From assembly GCF_020360975.1 (NCBI RefSeq), contig NW_025408691.1, positions 1 to 64,000 on the forward strand: a stretch of DNA of 64,000 bases, given 5' to 3'. The position numbers and the translations under genes were made by a program. How positions within the stretch are numbered: position 1 is the stretch's first letter; every line of letters begins with the position of its first letter. The notes under the pieces were generated by a model that was not told the origin of the DNA, did not search any database, and was given only the letters and a program-made list of their open reading frames with translations. The stretch comes from Hirsutella rhossiliensis (lineage: Eukaryota; Ascomycota; Sordariomycetes; Hypocreales; Ophiocordycipitaceae). Of the stretch, positions 1-13,170 are shown in pieces.

Positions 1-427
1 GCCTTGAGGAACGAAAGGACTTCGTGCGCGGAAAAAGGCCCCAGACTGCTTCACCCCACATCCTCCGCCTCTGATTGGCTGATTTATTTCCTCTTTCGGA
101 ATAAAAGATCCGTGTGATTGGTCGCCGACCCTTCCGTCCCTCCCTCATCATTGGTCGCTGCCGCCTTCTCTTGCCCCTCTCATGCCTTGCCCTGTTTCCC
201 CCCCGTTTATACTCCTGTTTACCCCCTTGCCAATGCCAATGCCAACCTTTCCTTTCGTCCGCCGGTTTTCTTATTGTGTCTAAAACTTGCGTCTTTTGTC
301 TTTGCCCTTTTCGTTCATGCCTCTGCGGGTTCTTCCTTCAAGTCTAAAGTCGCCCCTCGTTGATCGCTGCTGCCCAGTGCCCTTGTCTTCTTGCCCGCCG
401 GCGCCCTCATCGTCTTCTCCCCTCGTC

Positions 428-3400
428 TCACCTGACAACTCTCCTTGACTCTTCAGCGTCGCCATCCGACCGACGCAAAGCTTCCTCGACAGTCCTCTCG
501 CTTAGCACCTCCAGCCTGGCCTGCGCGGCGGTCATCTCTTCGGGGACTCGGTTGCCCAAAGTCTCTCTCCGCACCTTGGACACGAGCGTGATGCCGTCTG
601 GCGTTCGACAGCGCGATAGCTGCACATATAAGCTGTACGGGTCGCATTGCGAGGCACGGCCCTTCCATCGACTTTCGTCGTCCGTGTCCCCCAGGCTCCA
701 GGGCCACGCGCTCTGGCGTTCTGCCCTGCACCTTGTAGTCCGTGCAGGCCAGGCTGCTGCGCACGGCAATCCCTTCCGGCTGACGTCGTTCTGCTGCCAC
801 GGCCGCTTTCGTTGGCAGTGTATCCTGACGCTCATCGGCGTTAACAAGATCGTGCCCGGCGGCATCCCGACGAAGTGGAGGTCCTTTGTCGTCGCCGATT
901 CCAGTAATATCCGCCGGCGGCCTGAAGTGGATCGTCATGTCGGACGAGATTCGATGCCCTGGGGACGCCTTGTCGACAATGACCTCCACCGCCGAGTAGC
1001 CGGCGCCGTTCACCAGCTTCAGCCCCTGATGGGTGTTGTGGTTCACGACGACCGGCATCCCGGCCACGAACATGAAGACGGCCGGCACGGGGATCGCGCT
1101 ATCGTCGCCTTGATTGAGTACCATGATCGCTTCTTCCTCGGTCGGCAGCTCCTCATTCCACTTGTGCTCGAGATGAAGATGCGCATCGTCGACCGCTGCT
1201 GGACCCGGAACGCCAAGCTTGCCTCCATGTTTAGGTTCCACCGATTCCTGTTCAGCGGCGTCACCACGGTGATGCCAGTCTCCCAAGGATCCGCCTGCCC
1301 TCGCGGTAGCACCTGAGTTGAGGAGGTCCAGATCCGTGCGGTCCTGCACCCTGCCGGATCCGCTTCAGCAGCCCCTGCAATTCCGGATCACCGGCGGCGC
1401 GCATTTGCTCGTTCAACATGACGACCGTCGAATCTTCCACAGCGCGTGCGCTTTGTCGTGCTGGTGCCGCTGCTCGGCCTTGAACGAGTTGTCTACGTCC
1501 CACGAGATGGCCGCGCTCGGCAGGACGATCGACCTCTCTGGACCGGCGGAACTGCTGAAAGTCTCCGCAGAAGAGGACGATGGGGATCCCCCGAAATCTT
1601 TCTGCGATCCGCGAAGCCGACAGAGTCGCTCGTTTATGGCGTGCAGCGTCCGCGCTCGAGCATGCTCACCTCGTCGATGACAAGCACGTCCTTCTCCTGC
1701 CAGTCCATCCGAGACTGGCCGTGGATGAACCGCTCCGCCCGTTTTGTCAGCCGCACCCCGTCAAGGTCCTTGGCTGTGTTCGCGCCGCCCGCCCCTTGGT
1801 CTTTAGTGAACCCGCAGGCGGAGGATCGTGATGCCGTTGATCTGCGCCGCGGCAGTCCCTGACGTCGCCGTGATCAGCAGACGATTCGAAAGGCTCTTCC
1901 CACTGAACAGCTCGACGAGTGCCCCAATGATCCGCGACTTGCCGGTGCCCCTCGCCGCCGACGAACTGGCAGAGCTGGCCGGCATCGCCCCTATTCGTTT
2001 GTCGCATCAAATCGAGCTGGCGGCATATTATTAGGAAAGCGATCGACTGCCTCTTGTTCAGCGTTAGCCGTGTTGACAACTCCTTGCCCGCCGCGAAGAA
2101 GGAGGTCGATGGGCCAAGCTGGACGCGCATTCCCGCTTCTGCGTCGCTAGCCGTCTCGTCGGAGTCGGCTGTCGTCATTTCGACGTCGTCCTCCCGAAGC
2201 CGGTCATCACCCTCCGCAACGCAGCTCGGCGATCGCTTTCCCGGACTGCGACTGTGGTTTGTACGCCTTGGATCATTCTCTCCTTTCCCTCGACGCACTT
2301 ATCTGCTGCGACTTGATAGCCTTGACCTGATCCTGCGGCGGTAGTGCGGCCCCGGAAAATACCCGCCCTGGCATGCTTATGCACCTCAACCCTTGTTCGG
2401 GAATCGCGATGGCCTCGAGCTCGGCCGTTGAGCAGAGCGCCGATTGCTGGAATCGACAGAGCTGCCGCATCATTGCCATGAGCTCCGGCGACTTGGCCGT
2501 CACCTGATTCGTGCCCACTGCGCCTCGGACGACGTCGATCAGGCGCGTTGCGTCTCCGATGTTGTTGGACCGATACGTCGCTGCAAATTCTGCGCCCGCC
2601 TCGCCTGTCTCGCCCTCCTCGACGTGGGCGACCGTGGAATCGCCATCGCCGGATGAGGCCGCCCATTGCTTGGCGTCGCGCTTTGCGTCTTCGGCTGATC
2701 GTCGAAGCAGCTGCACGTTGTCGACGAGACATGATATTCTCGGGCCAGCGCCTCTCGCGCCCGCTCCCAGATGCTATTGATCTCACCTGTTTCTTCGCAC
2801 AGAAAGGACTCCCGGCACAAATAGCGCAAGATGCTGCACGGCTGCCCTTTAAGGGGAGGGGAGGTTAGCCACTCTGATGATGCCTGCCGGCAGGGCGGTT
2901 GCTATACACCTCCGGTGGCACTCATCGTCGTCGTTGTGGCCGAAGTCCTTGCTCAGGTAGCCATCGAGGCAGACGGTAGCATGCTTGCCCGGCCGCCTGA
3001 GCACCTGGACCCAGCGTCTCCTGGCGCCCATCCATCCTCGAAGGGCACTCCCCAGGCCGCACAGCTCTCATCCTTACTGGTGCGTTTTAGTCTAACGACC
3101 GATATGTAGTCGTATAAGCATAGCCTCGCAGGAGCTCTCCCGGTGCTGGTACGCCTCAACGTGGGAGATCCTCAGGCCTGCTTCTTCGACAACGACCGAC
3201 TCATCCAGAGTATCATCTATGGCCGCCGCGCCACTTGCTCGTCGGAGATACGGCCACCGTCGAAAGACTTCCAGTACAGCAGAGATGTGTTCAGGTACGC
3301 CCAGGCGCTGCTGTTGGTGAACTCGGCCGGATATCCAAGAAGATGAGCGACGACCTCGACCTGAGATAGCGGACGCTCCGTGAACACACGATTCGCCACC

Positions 3401-6400
3401 CTCATCAAGAACTGTCGCGTCCTGTTCCCCTGGCGGCGTCATCGCCAACAGCACCTCCACCGTCGTCCTGTCCTCCGTTGGCCGTGCCGTCACCCGTTGA
3501 GGCGGCCAGGAGATCGGCCGCGGCCGCCACACGCTTCCACACCGGGTCCTCCACCTTCGTCGCGTAGTTCGTGACATAATACATAAGGGCCATGGTCTTG
3601 CGCTGCGTCGCAATGAAGGAAATGTCGTGGTTGTGCCGGAGCCCAACAGCGATAGCCTTGTTCCATCGATTGACCATGCTGTGAGTCCTCCGGATCTGCA
3701 ACACCCGTCTGCCGTGATGGCGGTCTTGTCGACCAACCTCCATGGAGACTTAAACCGGCATAGATTCCCTTTCCGCGCTCCTTTGCCCAAGGAATACTTG
3801 ACACAGGTCGGGCTATGCGTGAACCTGTGTAGCGCCGGCACAGAAGTTGGCCTCCTCGTCAAATGCGGCCGAAAACTGCTCGGTGTTGTCCAGCAGGGAG
3901 GAAATATCGGACGTCACAGATCGCTCCGCTTGCACGGCGCAGAACCCTTCCTGATCCAGATCCTATCTTGCACGTCAGCCTGGCCCCGTTTGTCCATCGG
4001 ACGAGCAATTCAGGTTCTCAGTGACACGTCTTAGCTATTCTTACCTCGGAGAAGACACTATCGACGTATCGTATGATTCGCTCGCGATACGCCGCCTGAT
4101 CCTCCCGTGGATGTCGGCAAGCATCGAGCTGAGATGCGCGTTTCCGTGCAACCAGAGCAAGCCGTGAACATGAAGCGCCCTCGTTCGTTGGTCTCCACAG
4201 CGCCATAGTACTTGCCGATGCGCCTGAATACCGACTCTTCTCCGACCTTCACGTAATGATCGAAGAACAGCTTCATCTCCCGGTGGAAGAATACGGCGGC
4301 GCTCATCGGATCGGACATGGCCAGCCTTGTCCGCTTGTACGCACTCCCAAGGCCTTCTAGGAACTCCTCGGCCGCGCCGGGATCGCGTGTCCGATATGCC
4401 GCCAGTCGCAGCTTCACCGGGTTCGTAATGTCGTTTGGGTTGATGGTGAACCAGATGGCCGGAACGCCGTAGCCAACGATGAGCGACTGGATTTTCCGCC
4501 GCATATTGAGCCGAACCTCTCGACATGGGTTGCCGGTGGCCGTACAGCGATAGGCTCCTGAGAAGCTCCTTCACGCCCTCATCGGTCGTCTTGCCCGAGC
4601 TCTCCAACTCGACCTCGCCGCCGCTAACCTTTGCGCGGTCATCGAGCGGGCAACGCGCTCGACCTTGCCGAAGTCCTTCCTCGCCACACTCAGCATGCTG
4701 ACGCGGCGGTTCCTCGACCGCACCCCATGTTGAAGACGAGAAATGCAAATATGTGTGCAACGCAAACCGGCCACCATGGCGCCGGAGCACGATGTCGGCC
4801 CAAATCGGAGGTTCAAGCTTCGGGATACGATGTCTCCGCTGCCGCCCCTGCCTCAGCAGCTCTACCGGTGCCTCGCGTTGGTAAGGGCCTTCCTGCCTCG
4901 GCTATGGCCTCTTCGGCCAGCCTTGGTCCCCAACGCCAAATGGGAACAGGGTCGGGAACGTTCTGGCGAAGAAGGACGTCTCAAAGGAGTCGGCAAACTC
5001 ATCCCCGCGAGACTCGAATGTATGGCTCACTGCCATCGTCGCCACGCCCTCGACCCCACCGAGGATCCGACCCACGTTCCCGGCGCGCGGCCGTCGTCGG
5101 CACCTGCGCCAACAGCGTCACAGGCAAACCGCAGCTTCTCGACATCCGCCACGTCTGGCGGTCCGTCCAGCCCAAACATGCCGGAAGACGTCACCTCGTT
5201 GATTGGTCGAACGTTCTGATCGGGGCTAGCACCAACTCCATCACGACCCGCGCCTTCTTCGTTGGGCCCGTGCCCTTCAGCCTCGCCTCCCGTTTCCTGC
5301 CTTTGGTTGAGCAGAGCGAAGAGTTCCTCGATCTCCACCGACCCTCGTCGTCCATGGCGCGCTCCGTGGGCGGCACAACGCGCCGTCCGCGTTTTCTCCC
5401 ATGCGGACGGCTCGTTCCGCTCCATGCGATCATACACCAAGGCCGGCACCCTGTCTATCGGGTCTCCCCAACTCTCCATCTCCGCCACGTCGATCTCGAT
5501 CTCGGCGTAGTGGGGGTTGCTCCTCTTCAGCCAAACAAGAGCCCTCTCGACGACCCGCCGCCTCACCGACAAGAGACTCGACAGGTCGCTCGGTGCCGGC
5601 TTCTCCACGCCCTGCCACGAAACGTGGATCTCGTCCAGTGCTTGCAAAGGGTGCGGGAGCACCTGGTCGCCAGCTCCTGCACGTTGTTGGGAACACTGTG
5701 ATGTGGCCCTTGACGTGCCTCGATACCTCACGGCCTGCCTCTGCCCGCCCGGAATGCTATATCTCGTGACAAACCCATAGCAGGAGTTGAGCGAGACGAG
5801 CTCTTCGACCAGCGTGAGTCCCTTGAGCTCGTCAGGAACATGTGCTCACAGCCAAGGCGAGTGTGAAGATGGACCGCCGGCGACAGACTCCGCGCGCCAG
5901 GCATCGGGCACACTCCGCACACACCGACACGGGCTCGCCTTCGGGAAAGCAGCTCCGGCATGAAAATGGTGAGCGGCCGCCCTCTGGCACGCAGCTTGAC
6001 AGCCATTGATCCCATCTGATCTCCTCAGCTCTTTTCTCGTACGCTTGCGGTAGCACATCATGCAGGTCCGTATCGGCAACGTGCTCGCATCGTGGAACGC
6101 CTGATAAAAATCCGCACCGTCGACACCTTCCTGTCGTGCGGTATTGGCGTACACCACGTCTGATCGTTAGACAGCCTCCTTCATGGCGAAGTCTTCTCCA
6201 AAAACGCAGCACACTCGCCAGGTCTTCGGCCCGCAGCTCCTGACTCCTCTGCCTTCCGATTCCACCGAATCTGTTTTCTCGGGCGCTCGTCCGACCAGGA
6301 AGACGTTTTCTCTCTCCCGCCTCCGCCGCCTCCGGGGCCGCCTCCGATCCATGATTTCTTCTCTCCGTGGCTGATTCGCTTCTTCGCAAGCCGTCGGATG

Positions 6401-7446
6401 CGGCAGCTTTGGCGACGACTGCCCGACTACGTGCGCATCCCCGACACGCCATCCGGCCCTTTGCACTGACAGGCACCGGGCCGTGCTGGCGAACGTTTTC
6501 CACGCCGAACCTTGACCTCAGTCCTTGCCCTTTCCAGCACTCTCCTCGTTCTTGCTGCCGATCAAACTGCACGGGCTCCCAGCCGCCACCCGCGATGAGC
6601 CGCCCACCTCCTTTGCTGCAGCCTCCGCCCGCTCAGCGAAGCGTCCGCTGGCTCTGCCGCGGCGTCGCCCACCCCACAGGAGACGGCCCCGGATGCTGCG
6701 CCGTACCTGCTGCGTTGAGACACCCCTGCGGCCTGGTACTCCCTTTACCCGCCAACTCCGTCCCCGACGGCGCTTGGGCAAACCAGACGCAATCGCTGCT
6801 GCTAATTGCCCGTTTTCTTGTTGTCGAATACCGGTTCCTAGGCTGGATGGATCGAAGCTTCGGTACCTCCTTCGAATGAACACTGGGACATCGCCCGCCG
6901 CCGCCGTAACACGTTGCTCCTCATCTTCAGGATCTCCTCCTGAGGCAGAAAGTGCCGATGAGGAGCGGACGATCAGAGTCCGCTACCCCATATCTCCACG
7001 TTCCCTAGGCAACAGGGGCCTCGGAAGCTGACCCGGTGACTGATGTTGCGCGGAACTTCCGCTGCTAACCATATTATGGAACTTCCGTGCTCTGTTTGAC
7101 CGCAAACCGCCTCGCGGCGGTCTTCTCGGCAACGACCTCGCAATTGCTTCTGCGTGCTGTCTCCATGCGGTGTCTTCAACCACAGGTTTCTAGGCTGAAT
7201 CGGCCGGAACGTTGATGCCGCATTCGCCCGTGATTCGTATCTTCGTAACCGTCCCAGGCTCTCCCCGTGCTCTGCGGCCCTCTCAGAAGCTGCCACCACA
7301 TCTACACCGGCTCCTGTCGCACCATCTCCGAGCCCCGAACCCGACCCGCTCACGTTCTCACCCTCTTCTCCATCCCCGACTGACAACGAACAGGCTTCAG
7401 GGTGAGCAACCGCCTCGCTTAACTTCACTGCAGGACTGTCCGCCAT
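428..7446 (-). pseudogene. Helitron Rep-helicase, copy A (decayed)
   Basis: Helitrons move with one large protein that joins an HUH replication-initiator nuclease to a Pif1-like SF1B helicase. The probable start is the ATG at 7446 (MADSPAVKL). In order along the minus strand come a DUF6570-like N-terminal zone (about 5.7-5.0 kb), the conserved FPTLFPFGVG-type stretch before the Rep core, the Helitron_like_N core (4.8-4.0 kb) with the catalytic HVHGLLW motif at about 4161-4175, a linker, Walker A GTGKSRII near 1.93-1.96 kb, and the C-terminal helicase motif YVQLSRC near 0.6 kb. The stop is at 428. Several frameshifts break it, including one just before the HUH histidines that is shared with copy B, and a lost G in a GGGG run just downstream that copy B keeps. 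Confidence 0.78.
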
Positions 7447-8814
7447 GCTGCTGCCTCTCGACGTCGACTGCCGTAAATTGGCAACAGGCTATAAAGCTTT
7501 GGCTCGGAGCACCTCCACTTGGACAGTCTCGCTTGTTGACGACGCTATCTCCCGAATGGGAAGCTCCCTAACCATCACTTCCTCATGGCCGTGGCGTTTC
7601 TTCCTTATAGCTTCCTATAAAATGCTTCCCTATGGTACCGAGGCGATGCAATACTACCCTCTATATTCCCGTTACCATGCCTATCTATGTGCGTCCACCG
7701 TCCCGGCCTCGCCTGGTCTCCACGTGCGACCTGCTACCCGGCTTTGCCAAAAGCGACCCTTCCATCGCCGTGCTCTCTTTGCGCACTCCAGCGAATCCCT
7801 GGCCACTGCCGACCTCCGGCACATGGAGATGGCCGCGACAACCGCCTGCCGCACACTTCAAACCATACTCTTCAGCCCTTCCAACACCATCCTACCAACC
7901 TTGCGCATCAGTTCACCATCAATACCCGCCAATCCGCCTCGTCGAGCAACAGCCACAAGGCTGCCGGCGATAACATGTCCATGACGTCCTCATGCAGCCG
8001 GACTACCTTCTAGATTTGCTCCTCGCCAGCACCAATGTCGCATCAACGGCCTTAATGCTAAAGCGATAGCCAGGACCCCCTGCCTGTCCTCTTGTAGTCG
8101 CTAGCCACCGGAGTCTCGACTTGCAAACCCTCTTGAAAGTTCTCGTGACCAACTCGCATCCTCCTCCTCAGGTCGACCCATATATCCGACTTCACCGTGT
8201 CCCAATAGTAGACTCGACACGGTCGGCACCCGCCTCGCTCAGCCGCACGCAATGCCCATCCAACTACCGACGACCGTCAAAAGGGAGTCCTGCAATACTA
8301 CCATAACCTCTTTCTTTCCTTCACTCTCATTCGTTATTGCCCCCTTTGCTATCTACTCCATGCAACGATGACACCGAAGGGGACTACTGGACTTTCTTTC
8401 TCCGCAGTCTTACCCACACTAACCTTACCGTTCGCCGACCTCCAACTTCTCGCAACATAGCCATCACCCCTACTCAACTTCCAACCCCGGCTCCTACTTC
8501 ACTCACGACCACAGAACCAGATGGTCGAGACTGCTCGAGAACCTCGCCAGCTCATTCCCGCATACCCCCGCTTCTGATCTATCACCTAGGTAGCATTCAC
8601 TGACTCTCAAGTCTCCCCGACCCGAGCCACGAGCTCTTTCGAGCAGCAAGAAAACCTGCTTTATAGGATGCCTACCTCTCTCTGCCTAACCCCTCCTTTA
8701 CACTTCCACGGTGACCACATCTGCCATGTTCTCACGATGTCGGCCTCCCAGCTCAACGTCGATACCTCGTCCTCCCGCGGCAACCTCTGACAGCCAGAAA
8801 ATGCTGGCGCCGAC
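7447..8814. other. Intergenic region between divergent Helitron genes, copy A
   Basis: This stretch separates the leftward Rep-helicase gene from the rightward companion gene and is conserved in copy B (19295-20659). Only short, unsupported reading frames were seen. It would hold both promoters; TATA-like stretches exist (for example CTTTATAGG near 8660) but none is decisive. Confidence 0.4.
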
Positions 8815-10143
8815 ATGTCCATGATGGCCTTTGTCCAGCCCGGCTGCCCGTCTAGGTTCGCCTACCAGAATGAGCATCGTGTCAAAGGGCTCAACGCAGA
8901 AACCCTAGCGAGGGTCTTCCTTCCAACGCCCTCATGGCTGTCGACTCCAGAGTATGCAGCAATCCGGTCAGATCCTGACAATCCATCGACCTGCATCTTC
9001 TTGAGCCTTAATATTTCCATATACAACCAACAGATAATCCCTCGGAATGGACCGAGCAGTGGTTCTTATGGTCGGCCGTGTTCATCCCTTTGCCCTGACG
9101 GGAAATCGAGCGACGTGATAGCTTGAGTCGGAGGATGACAACATTACAGAATACACCATCCCGGCTCTCATCGTCCGCGACCACAGCTACCAGCCGTAGG
9201 TGTATGCTCCAGACCTCCGTCACCACTACCATCTCTGACGATGGCCACAGAGTCATCCTCGCACCTCGGCTCGGCGGATGCCTTCCCAGCGATACAACCC
9301 ATTGTCTCCTTCACGGGACCTGTCATCGGTTCCGGCCGCGACCTTCTGCATGGAAACTCGGCTGCGGCCCTTGACGACACCCAGCTGAGCTGTTGCGGCT
9401 TTGTCCAGCTCTCGACCTTTATCTGTCCTGGGATTCCGGGCAAAACACCCTTCAAGGGCTTTCATCCCTTTCAACTTTTCGTCATCTTCCCCATTCACGC
9501 CAATCCTTGAACCTCCCTATGCAAGAAGATGACCGAGAGGCGCGATAGCCAGTTCCAGCCGAACGCTCTCTCACCTGCACGGGCAAAATCGCCGGCTTAC
9601 TGATCACCAGATCATGACACATGCCCCGGCCTTCGAGCAAGACTATATCTTCATCGTCGTCCCCGATACATGGACTTTCCTTGACAGGGCCATGTCCAAC
9701 CAGGCTTCTGCGACACAGCTACTGCCGACGACACCCAAGGGCTCAGTCGGCAACCCTCGGACTATAGCGATGCGTTGGCCAGGTTTACCTCTACCAAAAA
9801 CGCAATGCCGCCCCAAGCGGCGCCTCCCACGCCGCCTGCATCTAGGTCAGTCGATCCCCTTATGATGACATCAAAGCGGTCATTGCCCGATCCCGACCAA
9901 ACCCCAACCAAGAGACCGCGACTTTCTCCAGAAATTTCCACCATAGTCGCCGCCTGTGATAGTCGAGGCCCCGCCAAATCCGACACTTCCTCCCTTCTGT
10001 CCCACGAAGACCCCGGAGACTCAGAGACGGACACCGAGCCAGTCAATCACCCAGCCACATCCGCCTCTGGCCCTATCAGACCTCCGGCGTCAATCTCTTC
10101 CCGACCCCACCGCGCCCGACATCCGCCCAAGAATATTCTGTAA
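8815..10143 (+). pseudogene. Helitron companion gene, copy A (unknown function, decayed)
   Basis: A rightward gene relic divergent from Rep-helicase, present at the matching place in copy B (20660-21957). Pieces lie in order in different frames: 8815-9126 (begins MSMMAFVQPG), 9241-9510 (contains QPIVSFTGPVIGSG and ends FVIFPIHANP), 9614-9865 (DYIFIVVPDTWTF), and 9775-10143 (KRPRLSPE, then an acidic, Ser/Pro-rich tail). The same peptides appear in both copies, which supports a real protein over chance frames. The alternation of beta-rich stretches (FTGPVIG, IFIVVPD) could fit an OB-like fold, but this is a guess. The true start and introns are not resolved. I do not recognise a named family. 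Confidence 0.45.
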
Positions 10144-10690
10144 AGCAACGAACGAAACAACACAACATGACAAGGAACATGTTTCATCATCCTCAAACTC
10201 AAGTGCGAAAGGCCCTAATGGGATATTTCCTTCTCCTCTTGCTCTCCTTTTCACAAAGACAATCCAGTCAAAACTTCTCCAATATACTCCTTATTCTGTT
10301 TATATCCACCACTTATAGCACCTGTAAATCCTCAGAGCCTTCCACTCGCCCACACATGCATTACCCACCCAACTCTCTTCACCCCTGCCGCCTCTCCACG
10401 CCCTTTGCGCCTTTGCAAAGCAAAATCTCCCTTGCAGCCTAGGCTGCCTCTCTGACGCTCTGTCTCGATTTCACTCACGATAATGCTCTACGTCTCTCGC
10501 CGGATCTCCATCTCATATCTCTTATCTCACTCTTCTTCCTGTCTTCCTCTCACTTCCCTGTCTCCTATCTCCTGTCGCCAACTCTCTCCTCTCCTGACTT
10601 TCTCCTGTCGCCATCGCCAACTTTCGTTCCGAAAGGCCTCTTTGCGCGAGCCGCGGCTGAGCCTTCCCTCGTACATTAATCAGAATAAGT
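10144..10690. other. 5'-terminal region of Helitron copy A
   Basis: Non-coding end of the unit after the companion gene. It is pyrimidine-rich (long CT tracts at about 10480-10620) and ends with CTTTCGTTCC (10621-10630), the palindrome AGCCGCGGCT (10649-10658) and about 30 bases of spacer. Copy B has a matching end at 21958-22522 but lacks a short AT-rich spacer found here just before the next unit. Confidence 0.55.
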
Positions 10691-10708
10691 GCCTTGAGGA
10701 ACGAAAGG
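10621..10708. repeat. Helitron unit junction A/B with inverted terminal motifs
   Basis: CTTTCGTTCC (10621-10630, right end of unit A) and GGAACGAAAG (10698-10707, left end of unit B) are perfect inverted partners around the palindrome AGCCGCGGCT (10649-10658). Because units are head to tail, the two terminal motifs meet at each junction. A single unit would carry the motif once at each end in inverted orientation, like the asymmetric terminal repeats of some Helitrons. Confidence 0.6.
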
Positions 10709-11465
10709 CCTTCTAACGTGCCCCGCTGACCCCGCCTCTCCCCAAAAGTTCTCCGCCCCTTGATTGGTCCCTTGTGATTGGTCCTCCTTGCCTCCCTCCT
10801 CGTTGGTCGCTGCCCTTCCCCGGCTTCTGTTGCCTTTTCGCGTGCCTTATCCCACCACTAGGCGCCTCCCACCCTGTCTGCCGCCTGCCGACTCTTCCCG
10901 CCTGCCGAACTCTTCATCGCGTCACCCAGCGCGGCCGCCTTCACTCTTCAGCATCACCGTCCAGCCAGCGCAACGCCTCCTCAACGGTCCTCTCGCTCAG
11001 TACCGAGCCTGGCCTGTGCGGCAGTCATCTCCTCGGGGACCCGGTTGCCCACCAAGTCTGTCCCACCTTGGACACGAGCATGATGCCGTCTAGAGTTCGG
11101 CAGCGCGATAGCTGCACGTACAGGCCGTACGGGTCGCACTGCGAGGGCACCACCGTTCCATCCATTCGTCGTCCGTGTCCTCGCAGCTCGAGGGCCACGC
11201 GCTCCAGCGTTTTGCCCTGCACCTTGTAGTCCGTGCACGCGAACGCTGCTGCGCACGGCAAACCTTCGGCTGACGTCGTTGCGTTGCCACGGCCTTTTCG
11301 CTGGCACTGTATCTTAACGGTCATGGTGTCAACAAGATCGTGCCCGGCGGCATCCCGACGAAGTGGAGATATCTCGTCGTCTCCGATTCGAGAATGATCC
11401 CGCCGGCGGCCGAAGTGGATCGTCATATCGGCCGAGATCCGATGCCCCGGGTACGCCTTGTCGAC

Positions 11466-11475
11466 AATGACCTCC
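11466..11475. repeat. LINE target-site duplication, left
   Basis: AATGACCTCC occurs immediately before and after the LINE (second copy 13171-13180). In Helitron copy A the same bases occur once, uninterrupted, near 980-990, which shows the empty site. One further C on each side may extend the duplication to 11 bp. Confidence 0.85.
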
Positions 11476-13170
11476 AGGAGGACACGCAGAGAACCGAGGC
11501 TTCATTGGTACCCAAGATCACCTTTGCAAATACCAAGAAAACGGCCAGCTAGGCATTGAGGGGCCTCATCATGGAGACGCCGGCTGAGGCCGTGATCATG
11601 GTGGGGCGAAGCGCGTCGCCTGCGTCGACACCCGCGAAAAGATCGACACGCGTCGTGAGGCTGCACCGTTCGAGAAGCCGCGCGACAGCCCGACGATCTG
11701 GCGGAGAAGACAACACGCGCAACTAGGCTTGCAACGCGCATTGCCTCGGACGATGTCGCCATCAGTGACGCGACTGAGCGGCGCAGTTGCCAGCAGCAGT
11801 GGCGCGAACGAAGGCCGAGCCATGCCCAGAAAGTTCTCGAACTCTTGAGCGAGTCACGTCAAGAAACGCAAAGCTCAGCCGAGCGATAGATGCGCAAAAC
11901 GAGATCATATCCAAGCAACAGCAGATGATCCAGGAAATGGATCAACGGAAAGAGATGAGAGATGAGCTTCGTCACATCCGAGCGCAGTTAGAGACCCTGG
12001 CTACGCCTGCATCTTCTCTGCAGAGCAGTCCGCAGATGTCGTATGCGAGCGCTGCAGGGTCATCGCCGACGATCCAGACAATGAACCGGGGCACCGTACC
12101 AGCAGCTAAATCGGCACGAACAGCCGTCAGCGATAGTCTCTACTGTACGGTGGACATCACGAGTCGAAGAAGCGGTGCCAGACGCAGATCGGCAACATCC
12201 GAAAGGCCAGAGAGCGACATGAGAAAGAGTCAGAGGCAGGAGACTTGGAATGCGCAGCGGTCGTGACAGACGCTGAAACCCCGACCGGATCAAAATTTTG
12301 CAGAGACCAAACCGAGTTGAAGCAGGTCAAGAAGCAGCGCAGAAGACGGTAACTTCGGGAGCCAGGGTACTGAGAGATCAGCTTTACCCTGTCAAAGTCG
12401 ACAACACCAAGCGTACTGCAGTGCTGACGCCGAAGGCAACGTTCTGCCGGGCGCAGCTGAGGCGCTCGGAGCCGAGAATTACGTCACGATTGCCAAGATC
12501 ACCTGGCTTAGCAACAGAGAGAAAGCCAGCGTACGGGTCATGGTGATCTATGTCACTAAAGAGAGTGACGCGCAAAGACTTCTGGACGGCGTGTGGTTCG
12601 ATGTTGCGGAGAGTCCGCCTGCACCAATGTTTTTGAACGCCGCGTAGGACCGATTCAGTGCTTCAACTGTCAAGAGATGGGACACAAGGCGTTTTCATGC
12701 AAGAAGCCGCAAAGATGTGGCAGATGCGCGAAAGCAGAACATCACCACAGAGAATGCAAGGAGACAGTGCCAAAGCGTGCCCTGCGGTGGACCACACGAA
12801 TCGTACAGCCGGAACTGTCGGGCGCGGAACCCTGGGGATGAGACGCAGGCAGCGTCTGGCCCTTCGGACTAAGCAGCGGAAGTGAGAATCCACTTAGGAT
12901 CGATTATGGCACTAACCTTCAACAATACTAACACACAGGTATTCGACTTCGATTTCGACAGACCGCGCTTCAGCTGCTGAAGGTAGGACGCTGAACACTT
13001 GAGAAATTGGCCTTCAAGCAGCCTGTCACGGAGAGAGTAGCGGCGAGGTTGGTGTAGCGTATGCTGACCCGTGGGGCTTAAGGTGTTACGCATTAATGTA
13101 TTGAAATGTCAGTAGCTTTTACGTCTAGGCCCTATAGGAAATCTCCGGTGAAATACACATACATACATAC
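11476..13170 (+). mobile_element. Tad-clade LINE, internally deleted
   Basis: A non-LTR retrotransposon of about 1.7 kb inserted in the helicase gene of Helitron B, flanked by a 10-bp duplication and ending in an ACATACATAC tail, as LINE 3' ends do. It holds ORF1 (gag-like, two zinc knuckles) and the first codons of a second ORF (MALTFNN at about 12907). The sequence then jumps to a short 3' region; the endonuclease, reverse transcriptase and RNase H part of ORF2, normally 3 kb or more, is missing. It therefore must have moved, if after the deletion, with proteins from elsewhere. Confidence 0.72.
11787..12841 (+). pseudogene. LINE ORF1 (gag-like nucleic-acid-binding protein)
   Basis: ORF1 proteins of Tad-type LINEs coat the element RNA. 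The first block (11787-12266) has a coiled-coil-like run (KQQQMIQEMDQRKEMRDEL) and a Ser-rich linker. A middle block (about 12360-12645) is readable only after a frame change and has VLRDQLYPVKVD and SDAQRLLDG. The last block (12593-12841) has two CCHC zinc knuckles: CFNCQEMGHKAFSC and CGRCAKAEHHHREC. At least two frameshifts separate the blocks. The knuckle pair, the order and the neighbouring LINE tail make the family call firm; the start codon is uncertain. Confidence 0.68.

Larger units (their letters stand above)
1..10690 (-). mobile_element. Helitron copy A (array unit 1)
   Basis: This is a rolling-circle transposon unit of about 10.7 kb whose Rep-helicase gene reads leftward. It starts at base 1 with the block GCCTTGAGGAACGAAAGG, which recurs at 10691 and 22523 and marks the 3' end of each unit. 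Its right (5') end, near 10621-10690, carries CTTTCGTTCC, the inverted partner of that block, and the perfect palindrome AGCCGCGGCT. Copies A and B align by eye along nearly their whole length. The window opens exactly on the unit boundary, so another unit could lie further left. A canonical CTRR end was not seen; inverted terminal motifs are more like Helitron2/Helentron ends, but this subtype call is tentative. Confidence 0.8.

Noticed and set aside
360..1316. 318-codon plus-strand ORF, and similar long ORFs such as 4631-5701 and 17210-17704
   Set aside because: They lie opposite Rep-helicase in GC-rich DNA, have low-complexity Arg/Pro/Ser composition and no motif, and are antisense shadows of helicase and Rep domains.
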